From Enterobacter asburiae (GTDB taxonomy: Bacteria > Pseudomonadota > Gammaproteobacteria > Enterobacterales > Enterobacteriaceae): a stretch of DNA of 64,000 nt. The stretch spans positions 186,001 through 250,000 of the forward strand of contig NZ_VRKN01000005.1 of assembly GCF_008080435.1 (NCBI RefSeq). Reading direction: 5' to 3'. Shown here in pieces: positions 19,837 to 28,060 of this stretch (the stretch's first letter is position 1; every line of letters begins with the position of its first letter). Made by a program: the position numbers and the translations under genes. Below the pieces are notes generated by a model. That model was not told the origin of the DNA, searched no databases, and saw only the letters and a list, made by a program, of their open reading frames with translations.

Positions 19837-20329
19837 GCGTTGCAGCGTCGTCGGCGTGCTGGCCCTGGCGGTGCTGATGCCTGACTTTCGATTACTGAAA
19901 ACGTCCCCTGAGGGGTTGGCGTTGATTGCCGATCTCGAAGGATGTCGCCTCTCGCCCTACCGGTGTAGCGCTGGCGTATGGACCTCAGGCATTGGCCACA
20001 CGGCAAACGTTGTGCCGACGCGGGACATTACCGAGCGTGAGTCTGCGGTAAACCTGGTCGCTGATGTGCTCAATGTTGAGCGGCGTCTGGCAGCGTGTGC
20101 GCCGGTGGAGATGCCTCCCCGGGTCTATGACGCGCTGGTGAGTTTTACGTTTAATGTCGGCACAGGCGCCGCCTGCCGTTCAACTCTGGTGTCCTTTATC
20201 AAACGTAAACAGTGGTCGCAGGCATGCGGGCAGCTTACCCGCTGGGTGTACGTCAACGGCGTCAAAAATGCCGGGCTGGAAAATCGTCGCGTCCGCGAGA
20301 AGGCCTGGTGCATGAAGGGGCTGCCATGA
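19820..20329 (+). CDS. SAR endolysin (P1 Lyz type, glycoside hydrolase 24)
   Basis: Lysozyme of 169 residues that cuts peptidoglycan to release tails or phage. The N-terminus is a short hydrophobic signal-anchor-release segment (residues 8-21). The catalytic motif is E40-x8-C49-x5-T55, with cysteine in place of the usual aspartate. Cysteines 8, 42 and 49 match in order and spacing C13, C44 and C51 of P1 Lyz, whose catalytic cysteine is held in a disulfide until the SAR cysteine is freed from the membrane. The same redox switch is inferred here. The GTG start overlaps the holin; the stop overlaps Rz by ATGA. Confidence 0.88.
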   Translation: MNSIIKRCSVVGVLALAVLMPDFRLLKTSPEGLALIADLEGCRLSPYRCSAGVWTSGIGHTANVVPTRDITERESAVNLVADVLNVERRLAACAPVEMPPRVYDALVSFTFNVGTGAACRSTLVSFIKRKQWSQACGQLTRWVYVNGVKNAGLENRRVREKAWCMKGLP

Positions 20330-20751
20330 GAACCCTCATGCTGGCGCTGGCCGGACTGCTGGCCATCACGCTGTGGCTTCGCCATGACAACCTGAACCTG
20401 TCCCGTTCCTTAGCCACGGCCAACCGGGTCGCCAGCGAGCAAAAAACGGCCCTCGCCACGCTTAACCATCAGTTGTCTCTGTCGCAGCGGATGGCCAGAG
20501 CAAATGAAAACGCCCAGGTCAGGCTCCGTGAGGAACTTGTTACTGCGGGCGAGGAGAGGGCAAGACGGGAAGCGACTATCGGGAGATTACTCAATGAAAA
20601 TGAAGCGTTACGCCGCTGGTATACCGCTCAGCTGCCTGATGCTGTCCGCAGGTTGCACACCCGCACCGCCTGCGCCTCCGCAGCCCATTGTTTACAACGC
20701 CTGCCCCAAGGTGAGCCGCTGTCCGATGCCGGGAAGCGAACCCGCCACTAA
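20326..20751 (+). CDS. lysB: LysB/Rz-like inner-membrane spanin
   Basis: A 141-residue protein with one N-terminal membrane anchor (LMLALAGLLAITLWL) and a long coiled coil with few breaks (residues 25-105), the form of the inner-membrane spanin. With the embedded Rz1-like lipoprotein it would fuse inner and outer membranes at the end of lysis. It starts in the endolysin stop (ATGA), and the second half is read in another frame as the outer-membrane partner. Confidence 0.85.
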   Translation: MRTLMLALAGLLAITLWLRHDNLNLSRSLATANRVASEQKTALATLNHQLSLSQRMARANENAQVRLREELVTAGEERARREATIGRLLNENEALRRWYTAQLPDAVRRLHTRTACASAAHCLQRLPQGEPLSDAGKRTRH

Positions 20752-20884
20752 CGGCGATCTCAGCGCGGATATTCGCAGGCTGGAATACGCCCTTATCGCC
20801 TGCGCGCTGCAGGTTGAAACCATCAAAGACTGTCAGGATAAACTCGATGCACAAACTCAAGAGCCTGCGTCAGGCATTAATTGA
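20594..20884 (+). CDS. lysC: LysC/Rz1-like outer-membrane spanin lipoprotein (embedded)
   Basis: A 96-residue lipoprotein whose first half lies inside the Rz gene in another frame, the classic nested spanin arrangement. The signal peptide ends in the lipobox LSAGC (about residue 21 from the ATG at 20594), followed by the proline-rich TPAPPAPPQP. A second ATG at 20600 could be the real start. No other reading explains both the lipobox and the overlap. Confidence 0.85.
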   Translation: MKMKRYAAGIPLSCLMLSAGCTPAPPAPPQPIVYNACPKVSRCPMPGSEPATNGDLSADIRRLEYALIACALQVETIKDCQDKLDAQTQEPASGIN

Positions 20885-21314
20885 CGCGATCCCCCAACTC
20901 AATGCCAACCCGGAGCGCCTGCAGATGTCGGTCGGAGGCGGCAATATTGACGCCCGACTGGCCTCCTCGCTCTCCTTTGAAAAGCGGTATGCGCTGAACG
21001 CGAAGGTCAGCGGTTTCACCGGCGACAGCGAGGGATTGTTCGTCCCGGTACTGGCCTGGCTTCGGGAAAACCAGCCGGATATTTTTACCCTCGATGAAGG
21101 ACGCAAAAACGGTTACACCTTCGCGATCGTCTTAAACGATGACGATACGATGGATATCACCATCAGTGTGCAATTAACCGAGCGCATTCTTGTTTCCCAG
21201 GAGCAGGGCGCTCTGCACGCGACGTATTCCCCCGAGCCGCCGCTGCCGGAGCCCGTCACGCGTCCGAAAGCGCTGTACGTCAACGGCGAGCTGGTCAGCC
21301 AGTGGGAGGACTAA
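20847..21314 (+). CDS. R: tail completion protein gpR
   Basis: P2-type tail completion protein, 155 residues like P2 gpR, with LRQALIDAIPQLNANPERLQMSVGGG at the N-terminus and GFTGDSEGLFVPVLAWLRENQPDI in the middle. In P2 it works at the head-proximal end of the tail. The start overlaps the spanin gene. Its usual partner, gene S, is missing: after the R stop only 112 bases separate it from V. Confidence 0.92.
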   Translation: MHKLKSLRQALIDAIPQLNANPERLQMSVGGGNIDARLASSLSFEKRYALNAKVSGFTGDSEGLFVPVLAWLRENQPDIFTLDEGRKNGYTFAIVLNDDDTMDITISVQLTERILVSQEQGALHATYSPEPPLPEPVTRPKALYVNGELVSQWED

Positions 21315-21358
21315 GTTCCCCGCGCTGAAGGCCGCCTGCCACCTGCTGTCTGGACCGC

Positions 21359-21385
21359 TTGTTGTATCATCCCGCAGAAAACCCC
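21359..21385 (+). promoter_or_regulatory. late-promoter activator site before V
   Basis: TTGTTGT-N14-AACCCC. The same two blocks with the same 14-base gap occur before FI (26194-26220). P2/186 late promoters carry an Ogr/Delta site with TGT and ACA half-sites at about -55, and the positions before V and FI are those of the known P2 late promoters. Confidence 0.6.
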
Positions 21386-21426
21386 GTCTCGTTGCTGCCG
21401 TTCTTCCTGAACGGCATTCTCTTCTC

Positions 21427-22068
21427 ATGAATACATTAACTTCCATGAACGGTATCGCTCGCGCGATCCGCAATCTGATTCGTATCGGTGTTGTGACCGA
21501 TGTTGACCTCAACAGAGGGCTTTGTCGTGTCCAGACCGGCGGGATGAAAACCACCTGGCTGAACTGGCTAACCTGTCGTGCGGGACGTTCGCGCGTGTGG
21601 TGGGCCCCTTCCGAGGGAGAGCAGGTGCTGCTGCTGGCCATTGGCGGTGAGCTTGATACCGCCTTTGTGCTGCCCGGTATTTTCTCTGACGACCATCCGG
21701 CACCGTCCGGGTCACCTGATGCCTTCCACGTCTCGTTCCCTGACGGCGCGGTGATCGAGTACGAACCCGGGCGCGGGGCGCTGACGGTTGCTGGCATTAA
21801 AACGGCCGATATTACCGCCTCTGAATCGCTGACCGCCACCGTGCCGGAGGTGCGGGTGACGTCAACCTCCCGCATCACGCTGGATACGCCTGAAGTGGTG
21901 TGTACCAACAGGTTAATTACCGCCTCTCTTGAAGTGCAGAAGGGCGGCGTGATGGCCGGAAACATTGAGCACTCCGGCGGTAAATTCACCTCCAACGGGG
22001 TGCAGGTGGACAACCACGCGCACGGCAGTGTGCAAAGCGGCGGAAGCTGGACTAAGGGGACACAATGA
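21427..22068 (+). CDS. V: baseplate spike protein gpV
   Basis: Central spike of the contractile tail baseplate that punctures the target envelope. It has 213 residues, close to P2 gpV. The OB-fold region (GLCRVQTGGMKTTWLNWLT, WWAPSEGEQVLLLAIGGELDTAFVLPG) is followed by the beta-helix, and the tip carries NHAHGS, an HxH pattern like the iron site at the P2 spike tip. The start MNTLTS matches the P2 protein's MNTL although no good ribosome site is seen. It overlaps W by ATGA. Confidence 0.93.
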   Translation: MNTLTSMNGIARAIRNLIRIGVVTDVDLNRGLCRVQTGGMKTTWLNWLTCRAGRSRVWWAPSEGEQVLLLAIGGELDTAFVLPGIFSDDHPAPSGSPDAFHVSFPDGAVIEYEPGRGALTVAGIKTADITASESLTATVPEVRVTSTSRITLDTPEVVCTNRLITASLEVQKGGVMAGNIEHSGGKFTSNGVQVDNHAHGSVQSGGSWTKGTQ

Positions 22069-22415
22069 CGGTGCGTTACAGGGGGATGAACAGGCAGACC
22101 GGGCTTAGCATTTCAGAGGCTGAACACATCCGGCAAAGCGTGCGCGACATTCTGGTTACGCCGATCGGATCGCGGGTCATGCGGCGGGATTACGGCTCGC
22201 TGCTGGCGGCGATGATCGACAGGCCGCAGAGTCCGGCGCTGCGCCTGCAAATCATGGCCGCATGCTATTCCGCCATCCAGCAATGGGAGCCGCGGATAAG
22301 CCTGACGTCCATCACTTTCGAACGTTCGGAGAATGACGGGACGTTGTATGTCGATATCACCGGCACGCGCCCGACCTCCGGACAATCCTTTTCTATCACC
22401 ATTTCACTGAGTTAA
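22065..22415 (+). CDS. W: baseplate wedge protein gpW (gp25-like)
   Basis: Baseplate wedge subunit of 116 residues, GPW/gp25 family, with the family pattern SVRDILVTPIGSRVMRRDYGSLL near residue 25. It would act as nucleus for sheath polymerisation, linking wedge and sheath. It is coupled to V and J within the V-W-J-I-H operon, P2 order. Confidence 0.94.
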   Translation: MTVRYRGMNRQTGLSISEAEHIRQSVRDILVTPIGSRVMRRDYGSLLAAMIDRPQSPALRLQIMAACYSAIQQWEPRISLTSITFERSENDGTLYVDITGTRPTSGQSFSITISLS

Positions 22416-22420
22416 ACGCT

Positions 22421-23329
22421 ATGGCTATTGTTGATCTGAGCCAGCTCGCCGCGCCTGATGTCGTGGAGGAGGTGGATTATGAAACGCTGTTGGCAGAACG
22501 AAAGGCCACCTTTGTCTCCCTCTACCCGGAAGAGGAGCGAGAAGCGATTGCACGGACGCTGACGCTGGAATCTGAGCCGATTGTGAAGCTGCTGCAGGAG
22601 AACGCTTACCGGGAAGTTATCTGGCGCCAGCGGGTTAATGAGGCTGCGCGTGCGGTTATGTTGGCCTATGCAGCAGGCCGCGATCTGGACCAGATTGGGG
22701 CAAACGCTAACCTTCAGCGTCTGGTCATTACCCCTGCCGATGACACCACGTTCCCGCCCACGCCGGCTGTGATGGAGTCCGATACCGATTTTCGTCTGCG
22801 GATCCAGCAAGCGCCGGAAGGGCTGAGCGTGGCCGGTTCAACAGGGGCGTATCAGTTCCATGGCCGCAGCGCAGATGGTCGGGTCGCGGACATTTCTGTA
22901 ATTAGCCCACAGCCGGCGAACGTCACGGTCTCCGTGCTCTCCCGGGAGACTAACGGTGTGGCGTCTGAGGAACTGCTCGCCGTTGTTCGCAATGCGCTGA
23001 ACGATGAGGACGTCAGGCCCGTCGCCGACCGCGTCACCGTCCAGTCGGCCAAAATAGTTGACTACAGCATTGAAGCATCGCTTTTCCTTTTTCCCGGTCC
23101 CGAAAGTGAGCCGGTACTCAACGCGGCAAGGGCCCGGTTACAGGCCTATATCACGGCCCAGCATCGGCTTGGACGCGATATCCGCAAGTCTGCCATTTAT
23201 GCCGCCCTTCACGTTGAAGGAGTGCAGCGAGTGGAGCTGACCGCACCCCCGGCTGATATCGTGCTTGATGAAACTCAGGCCTCATGGTGCAGCCACTACA
23301 GCGTAATCGTGGGGGGGAACGATGAGTAA
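22421..23329 (+). CDS. J: baseplate assembly protein gpJ
   Basis: Baseplate wedge protein of 302 residues, the length of P2 gpJ. Recognisable stretches are NEAARAVMLAYAAGRDLDQIGANANLQR near residue 70 and HRLGRDIRKSAIYAALHVEGVQRVEL near residue 250. It forms the outer edge of the baseplate with I. It overlaps I by eight bases. Confidence 0.94.
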   Translation: MAIVDLSQLAAPDVVEEVDYETLLAERKATFVSLYPEEEREAIARTLTLESEPIVKLLQENAYREVIWRQRVNEAARAVMLAYAAGRDLDQIGANANLQRLVITPADDTTFPPTPAVMESDTDFRLRIQQAPEGLSVAGSTGAYQFHGRSADGRVADISVISPQPANVTVSVLSRETNGVASEELLAVVRNALNDEDVRPVADRVTVQSAKIVDYSIEASLFLFPGPESEPVLNAARARLQAYITAQHRLGRDIRKSAIYAALHVEGVQRVELTAPPADIVLDETQASWCSHYSVIVGGNDE

Positions 23330-23852
23330 TACCCGTCTTCTACCGGTTGGCTCGTCGCCGCTTGAAGTGGCGGCGGCGCGCGCCTGTGCGGACATCGAAA
23401 ATACGCCCGTTCCGCTGCGCCATCTCTGGAGTGCGGACACCTGCCCGGCGAATCTGCTGCCCTGGCTGGCGTGGGCGTTTTCGGTTGACCGCTGGGATGA
23501 AAACTGGCCGGAGGCCACCAAACGGGATGTGATCCGCGCGGCGTGGTTTATTCATGCCCACAAGGGAACGATTGGCGCCGTGCGTCGCGTGGTGGAGCCG
23601 CTCGGCTATCTGATTAACGTCACCGAGTGGTGGCAAACCAACGATCCGCCCGGCACCTTCCGCCTTGATATCGGCGTGTTGGACACGGGCATCACCGAGG
23701 AAATGTATTACGAAATGGAGAGGCTTATTGCTGATGCAAAGCCTGCCAGCCGCCACCTTATTGGCCTGAATATCATCCAGGACATTCCGGGTTATCTCTA
23801 TACCGGCGCCCTGAGCTATGACGGCGACATCATCACGGTTTATCCCGGATAA
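23322..23852 (+). CDS. I: tail protein gpI
   Basis: Baseplate protein of 176 residues, as in P2, with LWSADTCPANLLPWLAWAFSVDRWDENWPE near residue 28 and GYLINVTEWWQTNDPPGTFRLD near residue 95. It connects the fibre H to the baseplate. The ATG lies inside the end of J. Confidence 0.94.
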   Translation: MSNTRLLPVGSSPLEVAAARACADIENTPVPLRHLWSADTCPANLLPWLAWAFSVDRWDENWPEATKRDVIRAAWFIHAHKGTIGAVRRVVEPLGYLINVTEWWQTNDPPGTFRLDIGVLDTGITEEMYYEMERLIADAKPASRHLIGLNIIQDIPGYLYTGALSYDGDIITVYPG

Positions 23853-23863
23853 GTGAGAGCACA

Positions 23864-25645
23864 ATGACAGTGAAATATAAAACGGTTATCACCAAAGCCG
23901 GTGCCGAAAAACTGGCTGCAGCGACCGTCCCGAACGGGAAGAAAGTCAATTTTACGGCGATGGCGGTCGGCGACGGTGGCGGTGCGTTGCCGACGCCCGA
24001 CGCCGGACAGACGAAGCTGGTTAATGAAGTCTGGCGCCACGCGCTGAATAAAATCAGCCAGGACAATAAAAAGCGTAACTATGTGATTGCCGAACTTCTC
24101 ATTCCTTCAGAAACCGGTGGTTTCTGGATGCGAGAAATGGGTCTCTATGATGACACGGGGACACTGATCGCTGTCGGGAACATGGCGGAAAGTTATAAGC
24201 CGTTGTTGGATGAGGGATCTGGGCGCGCGCAGACTGTGAGAATGGTGATCATGGTCAGTGATATTGCCTCTGTCGAACTCTCGATAGATACGTCTACGGT
24301 AATGGCGACCCAGGAGTACGTTGATGAGAAGCTCGAAGAGCATGAGCAGTCTCGTCGCCATCCTGATGCCACGCTAACGGCTAAAGGGTTTACTCAGCTT
24401 AGTAGTGCGACTGACAGCTCCTCTGAAGCGCTGGCTGCGACGCCGAAAGCGGTTAAGGCCGCCTATGACCTTGCCAGTGGGAAGTATACGGCTCAGGATG
24501 CGACCACAGGACAAAAGGGGATTGTCCAGCTCAGTAGCGTAACTGATAGTCAATCCGAGTCTCTTGCGGCGACCCCCCGGGCTGTCAAAACAGTCGGCGA
24601 TGACCTCATTAAACTCAGGAATAGCCTGGGTACCGCCGCGACGAAAAACGCACAGGAGGCGCCTGACGATATTACTCCTGGTCGGTTGCTGGTTAACGGC
24701 AGTGCAGTGGCTATCAGATCTGTATCTGCAAGAGCCGGTACGGGGCTTTCAAACGCCGATGCCCTGCCGCTCAACTCGGTGAGTTTTTGTTATTCGAATG
24801 CAACCAATTCGCCAGGTTATGAGGCGACGATTCTCGATGTTGGTGGGCTTGGCGGCTATCGTGTGCAATATGCAGCATCTTATAGCGATGGTGGTAAACA
24901 GCTTAAATTCCGAGCGCTTAATGGTGATAACAGTGTATGGGGCGGTTGGACAAAGGTCATCACGAATCATGGCGGAAGTGTTGCGTATTTGTCCGATGCT
25001 ACTTACTACCAGACGAACCCCACTGGTTGGTACGGAGCAGGTGCTTTTGCCGATCAGTATCAAAACAACGCAGCACCTTTTTTGGTGCCAAAAGGATATC
25101 AGTCGCCTAACGGTAATTCTATTTATCTACCGATTATCAAAGGCTTTTCGGAAACGGCAGGCCATGGTTACGGAACAGCGATTAGTTTTGGGGTTTACCG
25201 CACGGGTACTAACGCGTTTGGATCTGCAATTATTAATTTAACTGGCGATGCCAGAAACAGTGTTAATTACCAATTTGATATTAGCGGTAATTTTAATGCT
25301 CCTGGACAGGTCGGTAGTGGAGGTAATATTGTTGCAGGGCAGGGCCTATATGAATCTGGCGGCCTGGTACGGGTTTACTCATCAAACAACCCGCCCCCTC
25401 AGCAGGATTTAAGCCCTTATGCACGACAGGACTGGACGCTGCAATACTTTGTCCGGGATGTTGCCATGGGTGCGGAGGGGGCATTTACGATTGTAAAAAA
25501 TGCCTGGCAGCGTGTGCCTCCAGGATGTGTTATGACAGGCTATAACTTTGAAGGTGATAACCCCGGTGGCGATACGATTTTCTACCGCCCAATTCAGAAG
25601 TACATGTCTAATATCGGATGGATTACTGTAGGTCATACAGCATGA
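23864..25645 (+). CDS. H: tail fibre / receptor-binding protein gpH
   Basis: Side tail fibre of 593 residues that would decide which cells are hit. Residues 1-150 are the conserved baseplate-attachment domain (DUF3751-type, with AGAEKLAAATVPNGKKVNFTAMAVGDG). Residues about 170-245 hold two fibre repeats (GFTQLSSATDSSSEALAATPKAV and GIVQLSSVTDSQSESLAATPRAV). The rest is glycine-, asparagine- and tyrosine-rich, ending IQKYMSNIGWITVGHTA. From about 24780 the DNA becomes clearly more AT-rich than the genes before and after, as if the receptor-binding half had been exchanged. It overlaps the fibre assembly gene by ATGA. Confidence 0.9.
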   Translation: MTVKYKTVITKAGAEKLAAATVPNGKKVNFTAMAVGDGGGALPTPDAGQTKLVNEVWRHALNKISQDNKKRNYVIAELLIPSETGGFWMREMGLYDDTGTLIAVGNMAESYKPLLDEGSGRAQTVRMVIMVSDIASVELSIDTSTVMATQEYVDEKLEEHEQSRRHPDATLTAKGFTQLSSATDSSSEALAATPKAVKAAYDLASGKYTAQDATTGQKGIVQLSSVTDSQSESLAATPRAVKTVGDDLIKLRNSLGTAATKNAQEAPDDITPGRLLVNGSAVAIRSVSARAGTGLSNADALPLNSVSFCYSNATNSPGYEATILDVGGLGGYRVQYAASYSDGGKQLKFRALNGDNSVWGGWTKVITNHGGSVAYLSDATYYQTNPTGWYGAGAFADQYQNNAAPFLVPKGYQSPNGNSIYLPIIKGFSETAGHGYGTAISFGVYRTGTNAFGSAIINLTGDARNSVNYQFDISGNFNAPGQVGSGGNIVAGQGLYESGGLVRVYSSNNPPPQQDLSPYARQDWTLQYFVRDVAMGAEGAFTIVKNAWQRVPPGCVMTGYNFEGDNPGGDTIFYRPIQKYMSNIGWITVGHTA

Positions 25646-26163
25646 TTACACTTAAAAATTTCGTTCAGTATGAACCAGAATATAAAGATTTCTTGTTTAA
25701 TGCTATATTTATTCAGTCAGATGAGGGGCTTGACTGGTATTACCATATGTCACGCTTTCAGGCCGATACCCTGAAAATTTGCTACGACAAAAATAATATT
25801 ATTCGCTCTTTCAGTAATCAGGTTGATCGCCTTTTTCCTCTGGGTATGTCAGTTTCAGAAATTGATTCAACAGACGTGCCTGAAGGGCTGAATATAAACG
25901 GCGAGTGGGTGTGGAATGGCACTAAAATTATTCCACGCCAGTTGACCCAGGAGGAATTAATTCAACAGGCGGAAACCAGAAGAAGTGAATTGCTTGCCGA
26001 AGCCTCGGATGTTATTGCCCCCCTCCAGGATGCCTCCGATCTCGGTATCGCAACAGACGAGGAAGCTGCCATGCTGTTACTCTGGAAGCGCTATCGGGTG
26101 ATGCTAAACAGGCTAGATCTCAGCACGTCACCAGAGATTGAATGGCCCGAAAGTCCTGCCTGA
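25642..26163 (+). CDS. tail fibre assembly chaperone (Tfa family)
   Basis: A 173-residue protein of the caudoviral Tfa family: it helps the fibre fold or trimerise. The C-terminal half has the usual AETRRSELLAEASDVIAPLQDASDLGIATDEEAAMLLLWKRYRVMLNRLD pattern. The start codon is inside the gpH stop. Like the fibre's distal half it is AT-rich at its N-terminal part, so the pair was probably acquired together. It stands where P2 has gene G and is followed by a terminator. Confidence 0.9.
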   Translation: MITLKNFVQYEPEYKDFLFNAIFIQSDEGLDWYYHMSRFQADTLKICYDKNNIIRSFSNQVDRLFPLGMSVSEIDSTDVPEGLNINGEWVWNGTKIIPRQLTQEELIQQAETRRSELLAEASDVIAPLQDASDLGIATDEEAAMLLLWKRYRVMLNRLDLSTSPEIEWPESPA

Positions 26164-26165
26164 CC

Positions 26166-26193
26166 CCAAACCCTCCATCCGGAGGGTTTTCGT
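26166..26193 (+). terminator. terminator at end of V-to-tfa operon
   Basis: AAACCCTCC and GGAGGGTTT pair perfectly around ATCC, followed by T-rich DNA. It lies 5 bases after the Tfa stop and ends the V-W-J-I-H-tfa unit. Confidence 0.88.
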
Positions 26194-26220
26194 TTGTTGT
26201 GTAATCCTTTCCCCAACCCC
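26194..26220 (+). promoter_or_regulatory. late-promoter activator site before FI
   Basis: TTGTTGT-N14-AACCCC, identical in its blocks and gap to the site before V. It starts 93 bases before the FI ATG, directly after a terminator, where P2 has its F late promoter. Ogr encoded at 32488 is the expected activator. Confidence 0.62.
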
Positions 26221-26286
26221 AATGCGTCGCATCAATCACGTACTCCACAGACAATAGCCTCACCACTAAACGAAGGAGTTAACCGG

Positions 26287-27474
26287 ATGGGCGACTATCA
26301 CCACGGCGTGGAAGTTATCGAAATCAACGATGGCACCCGCACCATTTCCACCGTCTCGACGGCAATTATCGGCATGGTCTGTACGGCCAGCGATGCTGAC
26401 GACAAGACATTTCCTTTAAACGAGCCAGTGCTCATTACCAACGTGCAAAACGCGGTTGCGAAAGCCGGTAAGGCGGGGACATTGTCCGCTTCTCTGCAGG
26501 CGATCGCCGACCAGTGCAAACCGGTTGTCGTGGTTGTTCGCGTGGCCGAAGGCACCGCTGAAACCCCGGAAGAGGCGCGCAAGCAGACCGTTTCCAACAT
26601 CATCGGTACCACCGATGAAAACGGTAAATATACCGGCCTGAAGGCGCTTCTCACGGCGAAAACGGTGACCGGCGTTAAGCCGCGTATTCTCGGCGTTCCG
26701 GGGCTGGATTCTCAGGAAGTGGCGACCGCACTGGCCGCAATGTGCCAGAGCCTGCGCGCGTTCGGCTATGTCAGCGCGTGGGGATGTAAAACCATTTCTG
26801 AGGCGATTAACTATCGCAAAAACTTCAGCCAGCGCGAGCTGATGGTTATTCATCCTGATTTTCTGGCATGGGATACCACCACGAACGCAACGACGACAGC
26901 CTGGGCTACCGCCCGTGCGCTTGGCCTGCGCGCCAAAATCGATCAGACAATCGGCTGGCATAAAACCCTGTCAAACGTTGGCGTCAACGGCGTTACCGGC
27001 GTAAGCGCCTCTGTTTCCTGGGATCTGCAGGAACAGGCTACCGATGCGAACCTGCTCAACCAGGCTGGCGTCACCACGCTGATTCGCAACGACGGCTTCA
27101 AATTCTGGGGTAACCGTACCTGTTCAGACGATCCGTTATTCGTCTTTGAAAACTACACCCGTACCGCACAGGTGCTGGCCGATACCATGGCGGAAGCGCA
27201 CGCGTGGGCGATGGATAAACCCATCACGCCAACGCTTATCCGCGACATCGTTTCCGGTATTAACGCTAAGTTCCGCGAGCTGAAAACCAACGGCTATATC
27301 GTCGACGGCTCCTGCTGGTATGACCCTGACTCGAACGATGCAACCACCCTGAAAGCGGGGAAACTGTATATCGATTACGACTACACCCCTGTCCCGCCGC
27401 TGGAAAATCTGACCCTGCGCCAGCGCATCACCGATACCTATCTGGCAGACCTGTCAGATTCGGTTAACAGCTAA
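26287..27474 (+). CDS. FI: contractile tail sheath protein FI
   Basis: Tail sheath subunit of 395 residues, within one of P2 FI. Recognisable stretches are MGDYHHGVEVIEINDGTRTISTVSTAIIG at the start and LRAFGYVSAWGCKTISEAINYRKNFSQRELMVIHPDF in the middle. Its contraction drives the tube through the target envelope, so presence of an intact sheath makes this an R-type (contractile) rather than an F-type particle. The start at 26287 has AAGGAG seven to ten bases upstream. Confidence 0.96.
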   Translation: MGDYHHGVEVIEINDGTRTISTVSTAIIGMVCTASDADDKTFPLNEPVLITNVQNAVAKAGKAGTLSASLQAIADQCKPVVVVVRVAEGTAETPEEARKQTVSNIIGTTDENGKYTGLKALLTAKTVTGVKPRILGVPGLDSQEVATALAAMCQSLRAFGYVSAWGCKTISEAINYRKNFSQRELMVIHPDFLAWDTTTNATTTAWATARALGLRAKIDQTIGWHKTLSNVGVNGVTGVSASVSWDLQEQATDANLLNQAGVTTLIRNDGFKFWGNRTCSDDPLFVFENYTRTAQVLADTMAEAHAWAMDKPITPTLIRDIVSGINAKFRELKTNGYIVDGSCWYDPDSNDATTLKAGKLYIDYDYTPVPPLENLTLRQRITDTYLADLSDSVNS

Positions 27475-27485
27475 GGAGCTGAAGC

Positions 27486-28004
27486 ATGGCGTTACCACGC
27501 AAACTTAAATACCTGAATATGTTCAACGATGGCCTGAGCTATATGGGCGTTGTTGAGTCTGTGACTCTACCGAAGCTTACCCGCAAACTGGAGAAGTATC
27601 GCGGCGGCGGTATGCCGGGCTCGGTCTCTGTCGACCTCGGCCTGGACGATGATGCCCTGGCGCTGGAGTGGACCGTTGGCGGTCTGCCGGACGCCGCGCT
27701 GTGGGCGCAGTATGCCTCTCCGGGCGCGGACAGCGTGCCGCTGCGCTTTACCGGCTCTTATCAGCGCGATGATACCGGCGAAATCTCCGCCGTCGAAATC
27801 GTCATGCGCGGCCGTCATAAAGAGTTTGATGGCGGTGAAAACAAGCAGGGCGAGAGCGGCACCACCAAGATGTCTACCGAGTGCGCTTACTACCAGCTGA
27901 CCATTGATGGCAAAGAGATCATCGAAATCGACATCATCAACATGGTGCTCAAAGTCGATGGCGTCGATCGCCTGGCAGAACACCGTAAGGCCATTGGCCT
28001 GTAA
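27486..28004 (+). CDS. FII: tail tube protein FII
   Basis: Major tail tube protein of 172 residues, equal to P2 FII, beginning MALPRKLKYLNMFNDGLSYMG and with RKLEKYRGGGMPGSVSVDLGLDD near residue 33. It forms the rigid inner tube pushed out on contraction. It follows FI by eleven bases in the second tail operon. Confidence 0.96.
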   Translation: MALPRKLKYLNMFNDGLSYMGVVESVTLPKLTRKLEKYRGGGMPGSVSVDLGLDDDALALEWTVGGLPDAALWAQYASPGADSVPLRFTGSYQRDDTGEISAVEIVMRGRHKEFDGGENKQGESGTTKMSTECAYYQLTIDGKEIIEIDIINMVLKVDGVDRLAEHRKAIGL

Positions 28005-28060
28005 CCTTATAACCGGCCGGGATTACCGGCCGGTGAGTTAACTTTCTGAAGAGTAACGAA

